A stretch of DNA of 64,000 bases from CBDCVN01 sp965223585 (GTDB taxonomy: Bacteria > Deinococcota > Deinococci > Deinococcales > Trueperaceae): positions 992,001 to 1,056,000 of the forward strand of contig CBDCWW010000023.1 in assembly GCA_965223585.1 (NCBI GenBank), read 5' to 3'. How positions within the stretch are numbered: the first letter of the stretch is position 1; every line of letters begins with the position of its first letter. The notes beneath the pieces were generated by a model. It did no database searches. It was not told the DNA's origin and saw only the letters and a list, made by a program, of their open reading frames with translations. Of the stretch, positions 53,851 to 63,246 are shown piece by piece. The position numbers and the translations under genes are program-made.

Positions 53851-54654
53851 CTATTTCTTACCCTTTTTTTTTGCTAATGAGAGGGCTTCATTAAAAGATA
53901 TTTTAGGAAAAACCTTCAATTTACCGCCAAGAGTTGCATCTTGAATTGTTCTACTGTCTCTTTTGTAATAAAATTTTGCAGTATAGTATGCTAACTCAGA
54001 ACCATCTAGATCAGGCAAGTGCCAGTCTTGATCTTTAAAGTAATTAGATGAAAAGTGGTTAGGGTCATCACCCTTTAAATACTGTTTTTCATTAGGGGAA
54101 CCAGAAATGAGAAAGTTATGGTCAACACCTATAAGAAAAACTTGACTAAAACCCATACAATATGCCAATTGCATAGCAACATAAGTTACAGTGCTACCTT
54201 CAAAAGTGTAGTGCTGAATATTTGTTTGAAATTGAGTAGGGAATTTGCTTTTAGTTATAATAAAGTTTATGTGTTTTTGAGACTTAACTACTTTATGTGC
54301 AGCTTTGAACGATAAGAATGATAGGCAATTTAAATTTTCCAACTCACTGGAACTTTGCTGAATAACAAAGGGATTAACTGCAACATGATAACTGAGATTA
54401 AGCTCCACTTTGTCAAAGATAAGGTATATTTTATTGAGGCCAAATGTGTGGTAGTCATTTAATTTGGATAGGTCCATTTGATTCAAAGATGGGCCATTAC
54501 CTATAATGAAACAACTTTCACCTTCATGTAAATTGTAAAACCTTCTAAGCTTGGTAGAATACCTTGTGTACCAATAAAGGTAATCAAAATCATTAATATG
54601 ACAAATCAGATTTTTAAGTGGCTTTAAGGTTGATTTTATTGACTTATTCATCAA
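53851..54654 (-). CDS. DUF115 / MAF-like protein
   Basis: The 267-residue protein contains CFIIGNGPSLNQMDLSKLND and FGLNKIYLIF, the typical start of the DUF115/6-hydroxymethylpterin pyrophosphokinase MptE-like family, which includes motility-associated factors that transfer nonulosonic acids. A later segment, VAMQLAYCMGFSQVFLIGVDHNF, is also family-like. In a locus that also encodes a CMP-sugar-type cytidylyltransferase, a role in handling an activated acidic sugar is plausible but unproven. Confidence 0.8.
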   Translation of the reverse strand: MMNKSIKSTLKPLKNLICHINDFDYLYWYTRYSTKLRRFYNLHEGESCFIIGNGPSLNQMDLSKLNDYHTFGLNKIYLIFDKVELNLSYHVAVNPFVIQQSSSELENLNCLSFLSFKAAHKVVKSQKHINFIITKSKFPTQFQTNIQHYTFEGSTVTYVAMQLAYCMGFSQVFLIGVDHNFLISGSPNEKQYLKGDDPNHFSSNYFKDQDWHLPDLDGSELAYYTAKFYYKRDSRTIQDATLGGKLKVFPKISFNEALSLAKKKGKK

Positions 54655-54657
54655 AAC

Positions 54658-55374
54658 TTACTCTGTACCAAGTTTTGCCAAAGCCCCACCATCAACTACT
54701 AGGGTTTGACCTGTTATAAAAGAAGCATCTTTATTTGCAAGGAAGAAAATGGCCTTTGCAATTTCTTCAGGATTACTAATCCTGCCTATTGGCGTTTTAA
54801 CAACTAGATTACTCATCATTTCCTCCGTAAGATGTTCATTTAGCATTGATGTGCTTACTGCACCGGGTAAGATTGCATTAACACGTATTTCAGGGGCAAA
54901 TTCTAAGGCTAAAGCTCTGGTAAGGGCTGTCAAGGCTCCCTTGCTAGCAGCATAGGCAGCCATATTAGTAGAGGTTGCCATAGCATGGACGGAGCTAATA
55001 TTAACAATGCTACCCCTGCTGCTTTTGAGAAAAGGATGGGTGAGTTTAGAAAATAGGAAAGTTGCTCGAGCATTAATAGCCATAGTCTCATCCCACTCAC
55101 TAACGGCCATCTCTAAAATAGGTTTACAAATTTGAATAGCTGCATTATTTACTAGTGCATCTAGCCTACCAAAAGTTGTGATAACTTGTTCCAAAACATT
55201 TGTAATTTCATTAGGTTTAGCTATGTTTGCCCGTAAGTAAAGTTTTACACCATCTAAGTCAGTACTAGTTTTGTAATCAACTCCTATAACTTGCCAACCT
55301 TCAGCAGCAAATACTTTAGCAGCTGCACAACCGATACCACCTGCCACACCTGTTATAAGTACAATTCGTTCCAT
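54658..55374 (-). CDS. Short-chain dehydrogenase/reductase
   Basis: The 238-residue SDR has the cofactor motif TGVAGGIGCAAAKVFA, NNAA, the catalytic Ser in NISSVHAM, and YAASKGALTALTRALALE (Tyr/Lys). It ends with FITGQTLVVDGG. It is one base from the 2-hydroxyacid dehydrogenase and shares an operon with the cytidylyltransferase and cyclase genes, suggesting a joint pathway. The substrate is unknown. Confidence 0.92.
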   Translation of the reverse strand: MERIVLITGVAGGIGCAAAKVFAAEGWQVIGVDYKTSTDLDGVKLYLRANIAKPNEITNVLEQVITTFGRLDALVNNAAIQICKPILEMAVSEWDETMAINARATFLFSKLTHPFLKSSRGSIVNISSVHAMATSTNMAAYAASKGALTALTRALALEFAPEIRVNAILPGAVSTSMLNEHLTEEMMSNLVVKTPIGRISNPEEIAKAIFFLANKDASFITGQTLVVDGGALAKLGTE

Positions 55375-56337
55375 TTACTTGTTTTTTTTAGCTTCAGCAC
55401 GCTTAAGGTCACGTACTAAATTATCAATAGCTAGTTGATTTACTTTTAAAACTGCTTCACGAGTATTTGAGCTATTATGACTTCCTAAAATAACTTGGTC
55501 ATAAGCACATAGGGGATGTCCTTTTAATAAAGGCTCGACTTCAAAAACATCTAGTGCTGCACCTGCTACTTTGTCAAGTTCTATTGCTTGCATTAGGGCG
55601 TCTTCATCTATAAGGGGACCTCTAGCCACATTAACAAGCCAAACTCCTGCTTTCATTCTTTCAAAAGCCTTATTGTCTAATAGATGATAATTTTCAGGAG
55701 TTAGGTTACAACACAAAATTATACAATCAGCCTCAGCAAATAATTCTTCAAGATTCACCTGCTTTAAGGAGGTTTCTGAATAAAACCCTGAATCTATAGC
55801 ATTAACATCATAGCCTATTAGTTTCATACCGAGTACATTAAGACGGTTAGCTAAAGCTTTACCAATACTACCTAAACCAATAATCCCAGCTACTTTACCT
55901 TTTAGTGATGTTCCTTGTATCTTTAACCATTGCTCATTTCGGACAGCTTGATCAATTTTATGAAGTTGTCTAGCCAGTAGTATAATGTAACCCAAGGCAA
56001 CATCCGCTACCTCATCACCAAAAACATTAGGTGTATTAGAGGTATAGATGCCAAGCCTTTTAGCAGCATTAAGGTCAAAAGCATCAGTGCCAATACCCCA
56101 TTTGGCTAGAACTTTTAAACGTCCTTCTCTACCCGTTTCTAGGACGCTAGCTGTAAATGGATCGTCGCCAGCGATCACACCATCAAAATCAGCAATTATT
56201 TCACATAACTCTTGTTCACTTAATTGTTGTTGAATCTTAGGAGCAACCACTTCTAGATTCTCAGCCTTCAACCTCTCTTTACACATATCCAAGGTTGCTA
56301 ACATTGGGGGACAAGTAATAAGTATATCCCAAGCCAT
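55375..56337 (-). CDS. D-2-hydroxyacid dehydrogenase (phosphoglycerate dehydrogenase-like)
   Basis: The 320-residue product has the NAD-binding GIIGLGSIGKALANRL and the catalytic set Arg in VNVARGPLIDEDALM, Glu in ALDVFEVEPL, and His in ILGSHNSSNTREA. It lacks the regulatory ACT domain of SerA, so it is more likely a pathway-specific oxidoreductase that interconverts a 2-keto and a 2-hydroxy acid. It is embedded between the SDR and the cytidylyltransferase. Confidence 0.9.
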   Translation of the reverse strand: MAWDILITCPPMLATLDMCKERLKAENLEVVAPKIQQQLSEQELCEIIADFDGVIAGDDPFTASVLETGREGRLKVLAKWGIGTDAFDLNAAKRLGIYTSNTPNVFGDEVADVALGYIILLARQLHKIDQAVRNEQWLKIQGTSLKGKVAGIIGLGSIGKALANRLNVLGMKLIGYDVNAIDSGFYSETSLKQVNLEELFAEADCIILCCNLTPENYHLLDNKAFERMKAGVWLVNVARGPLIDEDALMQAIELDKVAGAALDVFEVEPLLKGHPLCAYDQVILGSHNSSNTREAVLKVNQLAIDNLVRDLKRAEAKKNK

Positions 56338-56341
56338 ATTT

Positions 56342-57073
56342 TTAGAATTGCCCGTTTGCTAATTGCTGTTTTAGTAGTATTTCCGCAATTGTAAAGTCTA
56401 TTTCATCATCTATGTCCCAAGCTTCAATAGAGTCTATTTCAAACATTATGGGTTTACTACCTATACGATTTTTCCTTGCTAATAAGGTTTCTTTAGTAAA
56501 TATATAAATATTTGAATTCTCCTCAAAAATAGGAGGTAAATCTTGGGTGCGGAGTAAAATATTAGGGTCATGATTAATGGCTTGTCCTTGCGAGTCATAA
56601 AGGCGCTTGTATAACCTAGTTACACTAAATAAGCTGTCAAAATCAGGCTTGTTTAAGTAAGTATCTATAGCTTTAGAAATAGTTTCAGTTTTAAGTAGTG
56701 GGTTAGTGCTATGGGTTTGAAGGTATATATCAGCATCTACTTGCGAAGTGGTATTTAATAGCACATCATTCATAGGTATTTCCCCAGACCGTAGGTGCTT
56801 AGGTCGCACCAAAATTCTGACTGTTGGGAAATGCTTTTTAGCATCATCAATAATAGTCTCACTGTCTGTATCTATACAAACAGAAGTAATTTGCGGGCAA
56901 TCCAGTAAACTTTCTACTATATAGTGATAAAGTGTTTTCCCAGCGCAAGGACGGTAGTTTTTGCTTGGAACTCGCTCACTCGAGTGACGCATGGGAACTA
57001 TAGCAATAGTACTTTGTATCATTTCTAAACCTGAGTGTAAGTCTAAGTTTAATAGTAAACTTACCTTAACCAC
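56342..57073 (-). CDS. Cytidylyltransferase (acylneuraminate/CMP-transfer family)
   Basis: The frame opens at 57073, overlapping the previous gene by 13 bp; the internal ATG at 57022 (MIQSTIAIVPMRH) matches family starts better. The enzyme has the nucleotide-binding IVPMRHSSERVPSKNYRPCAGK, TDSETIIDDAKKHFPT and DIYLQTHSTNPLLKTETI. The family attaches CMP to sialic, Kdo or related acids. No sialate or Kdo synthase is present here, so the acid substrate is unknown and may be made by the adjoining dehydrogenases. Confidence 0.88.
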   Translation of the reverse strand: MVKVSLLLNLDLHSGLEMIQSTIAIVPMRHSSERVPSKNYRPCAGKTLYHYIVESLLDCPQITSVCIDTDSETIIDDAKKHFPTVRILVRPKHLRSGEIPMNDVLLNTTSQVDADIYLQTHSTNPLLKTETISKAIDTYLNKPDFDSLFSVTRLYKRLYDSQGQAINHDPNILLRTQDLPPIFEENSNIYIFTKETLLARKNRIGSKPIMFEIDSIEAWDIDDEIDFTIAEILLKQQLANGQF

Positions 57074-57921
57074 TTTTTATTAAAAGCGCTTATTTCATGG
57101 GGGGTAAAGAAGTGTTGAGTATATTTTGAGTTATACATTTCCTCAATATACTCCTTTGGTAGATTTATAGAATTCTGAAAATCTTTATAAATGCTATAAT
57201 AATTCTTGCTTTCTGCAACATTATTGTTGCTAAGAACAAAACTTTCTAAGCTAAGAAATTCTTTAAATGCTTTCTGGGTACAATCCTCAAGCTTGTCTAA
57301 TCTAATAACTAGCAGTTTTACATTTGACTTCTCAATTATAGTGAAACCTATATCTTTAGGAAACTCAGCAGAAAATACATCCACACCAAAAATCGAATTA
57401 ATTTCCCAATCCAACCACATTAACGGTAAATCATGAGGATATTCGGTTAGAAAAGTGTCAATCAATGTATCAATATTTAACTTTTGAGACTGATAATCTA
57501 TTAAAAAATGCTTAAACCGTTTAGTAATATTTTCAAAGAAGGCAGAAATATTTCTGGCAATTGGTTCACGAATCAAAGTTATTACCTTCCAGTTTACTTG
57601 TGCATCACTCTCTAAATATTTTTGAAGATGCTTACCAATAAAAAGTTGACTATCAGGGATTATTTGCTTTTCTTTTAGATTTTTTCTCTGTACCTTAATG
57701 CGTTCAGGGTGTAAGAAGTGAGTGTGGTAAATAGGAGTATCAAGGTGTAAATCTTTGAGGGAATGATATACTGTTGAAGAGCCCACCTTTCCCATTGTGT
57801 GAACTAATATAGCCTCTTCTCTATTTAGTTCTTTGAGTAATTGTAAGCGAGCACGATTCTCCCTATAAAAGTTTTTTAAGTAGAAGGTAAGGTAGAAAGA
57901 GAACTTTTTGCTTTGAGTCAA
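57061..57921 (-). CDS. Sulfotransferase-like capsular polysaccharide protein
   Basis: The 286-residue protein has LVHTMGKVGSSTVYHSLKDL, a PAPS-loop-like motif, HTHFLHPERI, and VITLIREPIARNISAFFENI, which corresponds to the 3'-phosphate site of sulfotransferases. Such proteins are annotated as putative capsular polysaccharide synthesis proteins. Sulfation of the glycan is likely but unproven. It overlaps the cytidylyltransferase frame. Confidence 0.83.
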   Translation of the reverse strand: MTQSKKFSFYLTFYLKNFYRENRARLQLLKELNREEAILVHTMGKVGSSTVYHSLKDLHLDTPIYHTHFLHPERIKVQRKNLKEKQIIPDSQLFIGKHLQKYLESDAQVNWKVITLIREPIARNISAFFENITKRFKHFLIDYQSQKLNIDTLIDTFLTEYPHDLPLMWLDWEINSIFGVDVFSAEFPKDIGFTIIEKSNVKLLVIRLDKLEDCTQKAFKEFLSLESFVLSNNNVAESKNYYSIYKDFQNSINLPKEYIEEMYNSKYTQHFFTPHEISAFNKKWLR

Positions 57922-57946
57922 AATGGAAATTCCTTTGGGTGTAAAA

Positions 57947-58585
57947 TTAGAATATTTCTTTTAATATAGCTCTTGCAGGAGCTGCTTCAACCCCTTGGAG
58001 TTTTATTGGTGAACAATAAAGCTCATATTGACCTTGAGTTACTCCAGTCAAATTAAGCCCCTCTAAAATAACTACCTCTGCCTCTAATAGTATCAAATGA
58101 GTCTCTGATCCAGCATAAAAGCCTTCTATAGAAAGGTAATCTATACCTATTAACACAATTCCTTTTTTAACAAGCCAATTAGCAGCATCGGGAGTTAAGG
58201 CAACAAAGTTAGTTTGAAACTCTTTAACACCCTTTTGCCAAAACTCTGAATTACTAGTATGTAATAGCAAACGTTTAGCATTAGGTGGTAAAGATATTTT
58301 TTCTAGTACAGCTTCAGTAATTACCTCAGCATCACGTACATCAGCTACATAGGCTGGCCCTAATAAAGCATCTAAAGAAATTAAATCTATACTTTTACCC
58401 TCTTTAAAATAATGTAAGGGTGCATCAATATGTGTTCCCGTGTGAACACTACAAGACATTTTTGTATCATTAACTTCATCACCTTTTTCTAAATCAAGGT
58501 GACGTGATAGCTCTATATTTGGACTATTAGGCCAACAGGGTAAAGTAGGTGTTACTGGAAGTGATATATCAATATACTTACTCAC
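57947..58585 (-). CDS. Cyclase family metal-dependent hydrolase
   Basis: The 212-residue protein carries the metal motif of the kynurenine formamidase/cyclase family, HTGTHIDAPLHY, with a later LIGIDYLSIEG segment. Family members hydrolyse amides or lactones. Presence in a glycan locus with a CMP-transferase and two dehydrogenases suggests a modification step on an acidic building block. The exact reaction is unknown. Confidence 0.88.
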   Translation of the reverse strand: MSKYIDISLPVTPTLPCWPNSPNIELSRHLDLEKGDEVNDTKMSCSVHTGTHIDAPLHYFKEGKSIDLISLDALLGPAYVADVRDAEVITEAVLEKISLPPNAKRLLLHTSNSEFWQKGVKEFQTNFVALTPDAANWLVKKGIVLIGIDYLSIEGFYAGSETHLILLEAEVVILEGLNLTGVTQGQYELYCSPIKLQGVEAAPARAILKEIF

Positions 58586-58594
58586 AAAGGTCCT

Positions 58595-59545
58595 TTATAG
58601 CTGTGATTTATAATCAATGGCTTGATTTGCTTTATTAGGTGGTGGTGCTGATAAAGTTTGCGAGCTGACTTTTGGATAGTAAAAAGCTTGTCTAAGTTGC
58701 TGGCTAACAGGAGCTTTTTGAACATACCCTATATATGTACCCCAAAATTGCATGAGCCTAAATGAAGGAATAGACTTAAGATTCTTAGTTAGAACTTTAT
58801 CATGCCAAGCACTTTTATAGTCACTAAAGGTGTTTGCTATAAATAGGCGAAAAAAGTCCCATAGAGTGAATTTTTCTTGGGGAAAAGTTTTTTTAAGGGC
58901 AATTGCTTCTCTACGATAGCGATTGTAAATCTTTTTTAGTGCTTCATCATGAACATGAATAACTTCTGCTTCAGGGATATAGGCAATTTTGTAACCTAAA
59001 TCCATTACACGTTTTGCCCAGTCTAGGTCCTCGAGCCCAGTAAGATCTTCATCATAAGGGACTTGTTCCCAAAGTGATTTTCTAATAGCTGCATTGGCAT
59101 TGTTACAAAATGGGTGACTTTGATTCGAGTTACCAACATTAGGAAACCAACTGGCAAAAACCTGATGTTCGGAATACTTAGTTGTGCTATTGCCTCTTTG
59201 CTTACCATAAGTTAAGGCTAATTTGGAATTTACTAAAGGAGTTACTAGCTGCTCGATCCAATCTTTATATAAAGGATAAACATGGGCACTAGCAATAACA
59301 ATTAATTCACCACTAGCAACTTGGCAACCCAGATTAAGTGCTTTCCCAAATGAAAATTCTTCTGGGGCTATAGGTAGTATTTTTACAGGATAGCGATTTG
59401 CTATTAGCAGAGTGTCATCGCTCGAGCCAGAGTCAACTACGATAATTTCAATATCAGAAATAGTTTGTTGAGTAAGACCATTTAATAGTTTACCAATGTG
59501 CTTTGCTTCATTATAGCACCTTATCACAATTGATACCTTAGTCAC
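58595..59545 (-). CDS. Family 2 glycosyltransferase
   Basis: The 316-residue GT-A enzyme shows KVSIVIRCYNEAKHIGKLL, EIIVVDSGSSDDTLLIA, an ASAHVYP metal/donor region and LTGLEDLDWAKRVMDLGYKI, reminiscent of rhamnosyltransferase-like members. The donor is not determinable. It is 9 bp from the cyclase gene and 18 bp from the FkbM gene. Confidence 0.92.
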   Translation of the reverse strand: MTKVSIVIRCYNEAKHIGKLLNGLTQQTISDIEIIVVDSGSSDDTLLIANRYPVKILPIAPEEFSFGKALNLGCQVASGELIVIASAHVYPLYKDWIEQLVTPLVNSKLALTYGKQRGNSTTKYSEHQVFASWFPNVGNSNQSHPFCNNANAAIRKSLWEQVPYDEDLTGLEDLDWAKRVMDLGYKIAYIPEAEVIHVHDEALKKIYNRYRREAIALKKTFPQEKFTLWDFFRLFIANTFSDYKSAWHDKVLTKNLKSIPSFRLMQFWGTYIGYVQKAPVSQQLRQAFYYPKVSSQTLSAPPPNKANQAIDYKSQL

Positions 59546-59563
59546 TTATCTACCTTAATCTAA

Positions 59564-60382
59564 CTATCGAAGTGAATTGTAAACAGCTTTTGCGCCGGGA
59601 ATTTTCTTAATTAAATTACGAAATTGGGCAACTCTTCTAGCCCTAGTTAGGTTTTGCAAGTAGTTTTTCAACTCTACTGGAAATTTATCCTTATCTTTTT
59701 CTGGTACAAAAATAAGGTTACCCCAGACAGGTTCATGCTCGAGTGGGTAAGGTGCACACTGAATCCATTTATGCGGTTCACTTTCTTGCCCGTCTCTGCC
59801 ATACTCCTTAAAAGCTTGCCATTCTGAGATGAAACAAGTATATTTAACATTTTCCATAAAAGAAACCATGTCGTGATGACTATAATTAAAATTTTCTAGA
59901 GATCTTTCATCCATGAATTCGACCATAACTATCTCAGGTTGATATTTTGTAAAGTCAAACCCCTTTAAGGCAAGTAAATCCGCCCCTTCAATATCAATTT
60001 TTAACAAAGTGACATCTGATACATTTAATTTGATTAAGGCATTATCTAAACGTACGGTCTCAACCTCATAAGCTGGCTTATGAGTTCTATGAAAGGGTTT
60101 TAACGAATGAATGCCAAAATGCTTATTGCTTGTGTAAAAAGGAACTTTTTCACCTGTTACATCTGAAACGGCTTTGTCAATACAGATGACATTACTAAAC
60201 TGAGAAAGATTCTTTTTAAATGCTTGCCTATTATTGTGCTCAGGTTCAAATGCAATAACCTGCCAGCCCTTGTCTGCAAATGCAAATGATACAGAACCGT
60301 GGTGTGCACCAACATCAACTAAAATTGGTTGGTTACTTTTAAAGTTATAAGCTTTTAGTAGTCCTAGCTCAGAAAAGTCCAC
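59564..60382 (-). CDS. FkbM family methyltransferase
   Basis: The 272-residue SAM-dependent methyltransferase has the SAM motif PILVDVGAHHGSVSFAFADK, VIAFEPEHNNRQAF, and LKIDIEGADLLALKGFDF with the family's DxEG. FkbM proteins O-methylate sugars or other hydroxyls, so it probably caps or decorates the surface glycan. Confidence 0.92.
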   Translation of the reverse strand: MDFSELGLLKAYNFKSNQPILVDVGAHHGSVSFAFADKGWQVIAFEPEHNNRQAFKKNLSQFSNVICIDKAVSDVTGEKVPFYTSNKHFGIHSLKPFHRTHKPAYEVETVRLDNALIKLNVSDVTLLKIDIEGADLLALKGFDFTKYQPEIVMVEFMDERSLENFNYSHHDMVSFMENVKYTCFISEWQAFKEYGRDGQESEPHKWIQCAPYPLEHEPVWGNLIFVPEKDKDKFPVELKNYLQNLTRARRVAQFRNLIKKIPGAKAVYNSLR

Positions 60383-60391
60383 TCTATAACC

Positions 60392-61654
60392 TCATACATT
60401 ACAATCTTCTTGACCTATAGTTTGCTTATTGGCAACTTTCTCTATTAACTGCTGAAATTGCTGTCTAACTTTATTGGCATTATGATTCTGAAAAGCTAAC
60501 ATACGAGCACGTTGTCCTAGCTTGGCACGCAATTGAGGATCTTTTGCAAGACCTAATAAGGCTTGTTCAAGTATGATTGGATCTTTCTGGTCAACAACCA
60601 TTCCCCACCCACCTCTCTTTGCATAGTTAGCATTTGGATTATCTGAAGGAGCATAAACTAACGTAGGTGTACCAGATGCCATGTACTCTGGTACTTTTGT
60701 TTGTAAAGAATACTTCATGTAAGCTGTACTTTTTTGATCAAAATTTATTGGTAAAACCAATAAATCAGCTTTACTAAGTATGTTGGCCTTATTCTCACTA
60801 GGGAAAAATCCACCATAGATTACTTCTGGAGGATGAAGTAAATACTTTTCTATATTCTTTTCCCAAAGTGATGGTCCATAAATGCGCAAACGTAAAAGAT
60901 AACCTCGTTTATTAAGAGATATAACCACATTGCAAATATCTATTAAACTCTCTAGTTCTTTATCTTCAGTCACTGCTCCTATATAAACTAAGTTAAACTC
61001 TTCAGTGCTACTATAAGTTTTATCTATGTTTTCCCAATCTGAAGCGTCAATGCAATTATGAAAAGGAATAAATTTGCCACAATACCTTTCTTCAAAGGCA
61101 GTACACATCTCGGTAGAAATGCCTACATTTACAGCAGCCTTTTGAAACAACCTTGGTAAACGGTGACGTAATTGAGGTTGCCAAAATAAATTACTTAATA
61201 AACCTGTATTTTCTTCAAAACGTGATGGCCAATCGTCTAGAACACGTGTTATATAGGGAATGTCTAGTGAATTTGCTAGTGCTTGAGGCAGCCAACTATA
61301 GATAAAAGGGCTTTCACTAGGACGGGCATAAATAACATCAGGATTAAAATTTTTGCACCAAGCCAGTAATTTTTGAAAGGGTATAGGTAATTTTAAAAAG
61401 TCATTATTGTGTAAAAGATAGCTAAGTAACTGAGTTGATTTATAGATTAGCTTTCCCCTAAGACCTGAATTATTTATTGGCAAATAAAAGTATTGATTAC
61501 ACACAGATTGATCAACTTCTATACTTTGCGATGAGTAAATCTGGGCAAGAGATGCTAGTGGCCATTCTTTAAATAGATTTGACATTGTTACACCACTACC
61601 AGTTTTTTGGTTAAATGGAATAGGTGAAATGACTAATACTTTGGGAAAGGACAT
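60392..61654 (-). CDS. GT-B glycosyltransferase (family 4-like)
   Basis: The 420-residue GT-B enzyme opens KVLVISPIPFNQKTGSGVTM, has FNLVYIGAVTEDKELESLI at the start of the C-domain, and VPEYMASGTPTLVYAPSDNP with the donor-site glutamate. The first 27 codons and upstream spacer exist as a degraded copy at 51895-52040. The donor sugar is unknown. Confidence 0.9.
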   Translation of the reverse strand: MSFPKVLVISPIPFNQKTGSGVTMSNLFKEWPLASLAQIYSSQSIEVDQSVCNQYFYLPINNSGLRGKLIYKSTQLLSYLLHNNDFLKLPIPFQKLLAWCKNFNPDVIYARPSESPFIYSWLPQALANSLDIPYITRVLDDWPSRFEENTGLLSNLFWQPQLRHRLPRLFQKAAVNVGISTEMCTAFEERYCGKFIPFHNCIDASDWENIDKTYSSTEEFNLVYIGAVTEDKELESLIDICNVVISLNKRGYLLRLRIYGPSLWEKNIEKYLLHPPEVIYGGFFPSENKANILSKADLLVLPINFDQKSTAYMKYSLQTKVPEYMASGTPTLVYAPSDNPNANYAKRGGWGMVVDQKDPIILEQALLGLAKDPQLRAKLGQRARMLAFQNHNANKVRQQFQQLIEKVANKQTIGQEDCNV

Positions 61655-61710
61655 TGCTAATTCTACTAGATAATTATGTCTATGTTTTTGCTTGAGTGAT
61701 TTATTATAAA
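61575..61710. repeat. Duplicated segment, copy 2 (partner at 51895-52040)
   Basis: This is the intact copy: the start of the GT-B gene plus about 55 bp of upstream spacer, ending at GAGTGATTTATTATAAA. Its relation to copy 1 is described there. Confidence 0.8.
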
Positions 61711-61717
61711 GCCTATC

Positions 61718-62971
61718 TTAACTATTTTCTGCACTTACATCTTGCACTTGCATTTCTATAGTTTCTTTATACAATTTTATGTATCGTTTTGATTGAAGGT
61801 GCAACGAGTACTCATTGACAGCAATCTCACGACATTGTTGCTCTAAAAATAATCTGAGTTTAGGATCCTCGAGTAAATTTACTATCTTTTGAGCTAGATT
61901 CTTAGTATCTTCTAATTCAGCAAGCTCTCCTGTAACTTTAGGTCTTACAAGATCAGAAACTCCTCCAACATCAAAAGCAACTGATGGTGTACCACAAGCC
62001 ATACTTTCTTGTATTGTAAGGGGTAAATTGTCAGCACGACATGGATGAATAAACAAATCTGCTGTAGAGTATGCAATGCACTTCAAATGGTCACTATCAA
62101 TATAACCCAAATTGATAGCTGACATTCCACTCTCACTCACAATGTTTTCGCTATCATGGCCTATTGTTAAAAGGATAGTCTCATTTTTTAATGCTTTTGG
62201 TAAATGGTTTAAAGCTTTAACTAAGAGATCTCCTCCTTTACGGGAAATGCCAGCTCGAGCAGCACCAAAAAGAATCACATACTTTTTTTCTAAGGGGATC
62301 TTAAGTACTGTCCTACATTTTTCTTTATCAAGAGGTTGAAAAATATTTGTATCTACACCGTTTGGGATGTGGTGAATAGGAAAATACCTTAATATACTAT
62401 TTTGGGCAAGTTCATAAAGCCACTTACTTGGCGTAACTACCACAAGGTTTGAACGGGAATAGACCCGTTGCTTTAATTTGTATTCAAGAGCAGTGTTATC
62501 ACGCTTTACTGCAGGATAGGTATTAGGGTAAGGACACTTTCCACATCCTTCTTTCCAGCGATCACAGTCAAAACTATATGCACAATGTCCAGTAAATGCC
62601 CACATATCATGCAAGGTTATAACTGCTGGCTTACGCTTGGTCAGTTTAGGTAAAGCAAGATAGCTGAAGTAGTGATTATGTAGGTTATGAAAATTAAGTA
62701 TATCTGCACTCTTAAAAAAATCATGTTCGGTGATTTTGAAACTGCCAATGTACTTAAGGTAATTGAGTCCCAAAGGGTCTGTTAATTTAGATAGGATATA
62801 TTCAGTTCGATGCTTTCTTGGCACAGGGGCAACTTTAGGGTCTTTACTAGCAACCATACCTGCTAGAATATAGGATTCAACATCTAATTCTTGGAGAGCT
62901 TTATGAAGGCGGTAAGCAGCTATACCTGCTCCTCCAATAATGTCTGATTGATTGATATGTAAAACTTTCAC
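61718..62971 (-). CDS. GT-B glycosyltransferase (family 4)
   Basis: The 417-residue enzyme starts KVLHINQSDIIGGAGIAAYR, with ITLHDMWAFTGHCAYSFDC (typical of WcaC-like enzymes with a Cys cluster WKEGCGKCPYP), KYVILFGAARAGISRKGGDLL, and IQESMACGTPSVAFDVGGVSD with the donor-binding E-x7-E. It is the first minus-strand gene after the divergent sulfotransferase and may open the long operon. The donor is unknown. Confidence 0.93.
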   Translation of the reverse strand: MKVLHINQSDIIGGAGIAAYRLHKALQELDVESYILAGMVASKDPKVAPVPRKHRTEYILSKLTDPLGLNYLKYIGSFKITEHDFFKSADILNFHNLHNHYFSYLALPKLTKRKPAVITLHDMWAFTGHCAYSFDCDRWKEGCGKCPYPNTYPAVKRDNTALEYKLKQRVYSRSNLVVVTPSKWLYELAQNSILRYFPIHHIPNGVDTNIFQPLDKEKCRTVLKIPLEKKYVILFGAARAGISRKGGDLLVKALNHLPKALKNETILLTIGHDSENIVSESGMSAINLGYIDSDHLKCIAYSTADLFIHPCRADNLPLTIQESMACGTPSVAFDVGGVSDLVRPKVTGELAELEDTKNLAQKIVNLLEDPKLRLFLEQQCREIAVNEYSLHLQSKRYIKLYKETIEMQVQDVSAENS

Positions 62972-63246
62972 ATATTTTTCCTTAATGTTTCTATTGGTAT
63001 ACTATATAAATTAGTAATTCACTTCGTACGCTTTTTGAATATTATCAACATTGAAAGATATTAACCCCATATTCCAATATTTTCTTAAAAAAGATGGGTG
63101 GCTTTTGGAAGACAGCAATATGGAGCATAGCAATAATATAGTGTAACTTTACTAATTTTTTCAGAGGAGCAAATGAAGTATTTTTACACCTAATTTTTTA
63201 GGTAATTTCTTAGAGGAAATGAGTTTCGCTGTTGAAAGATAGAAAA

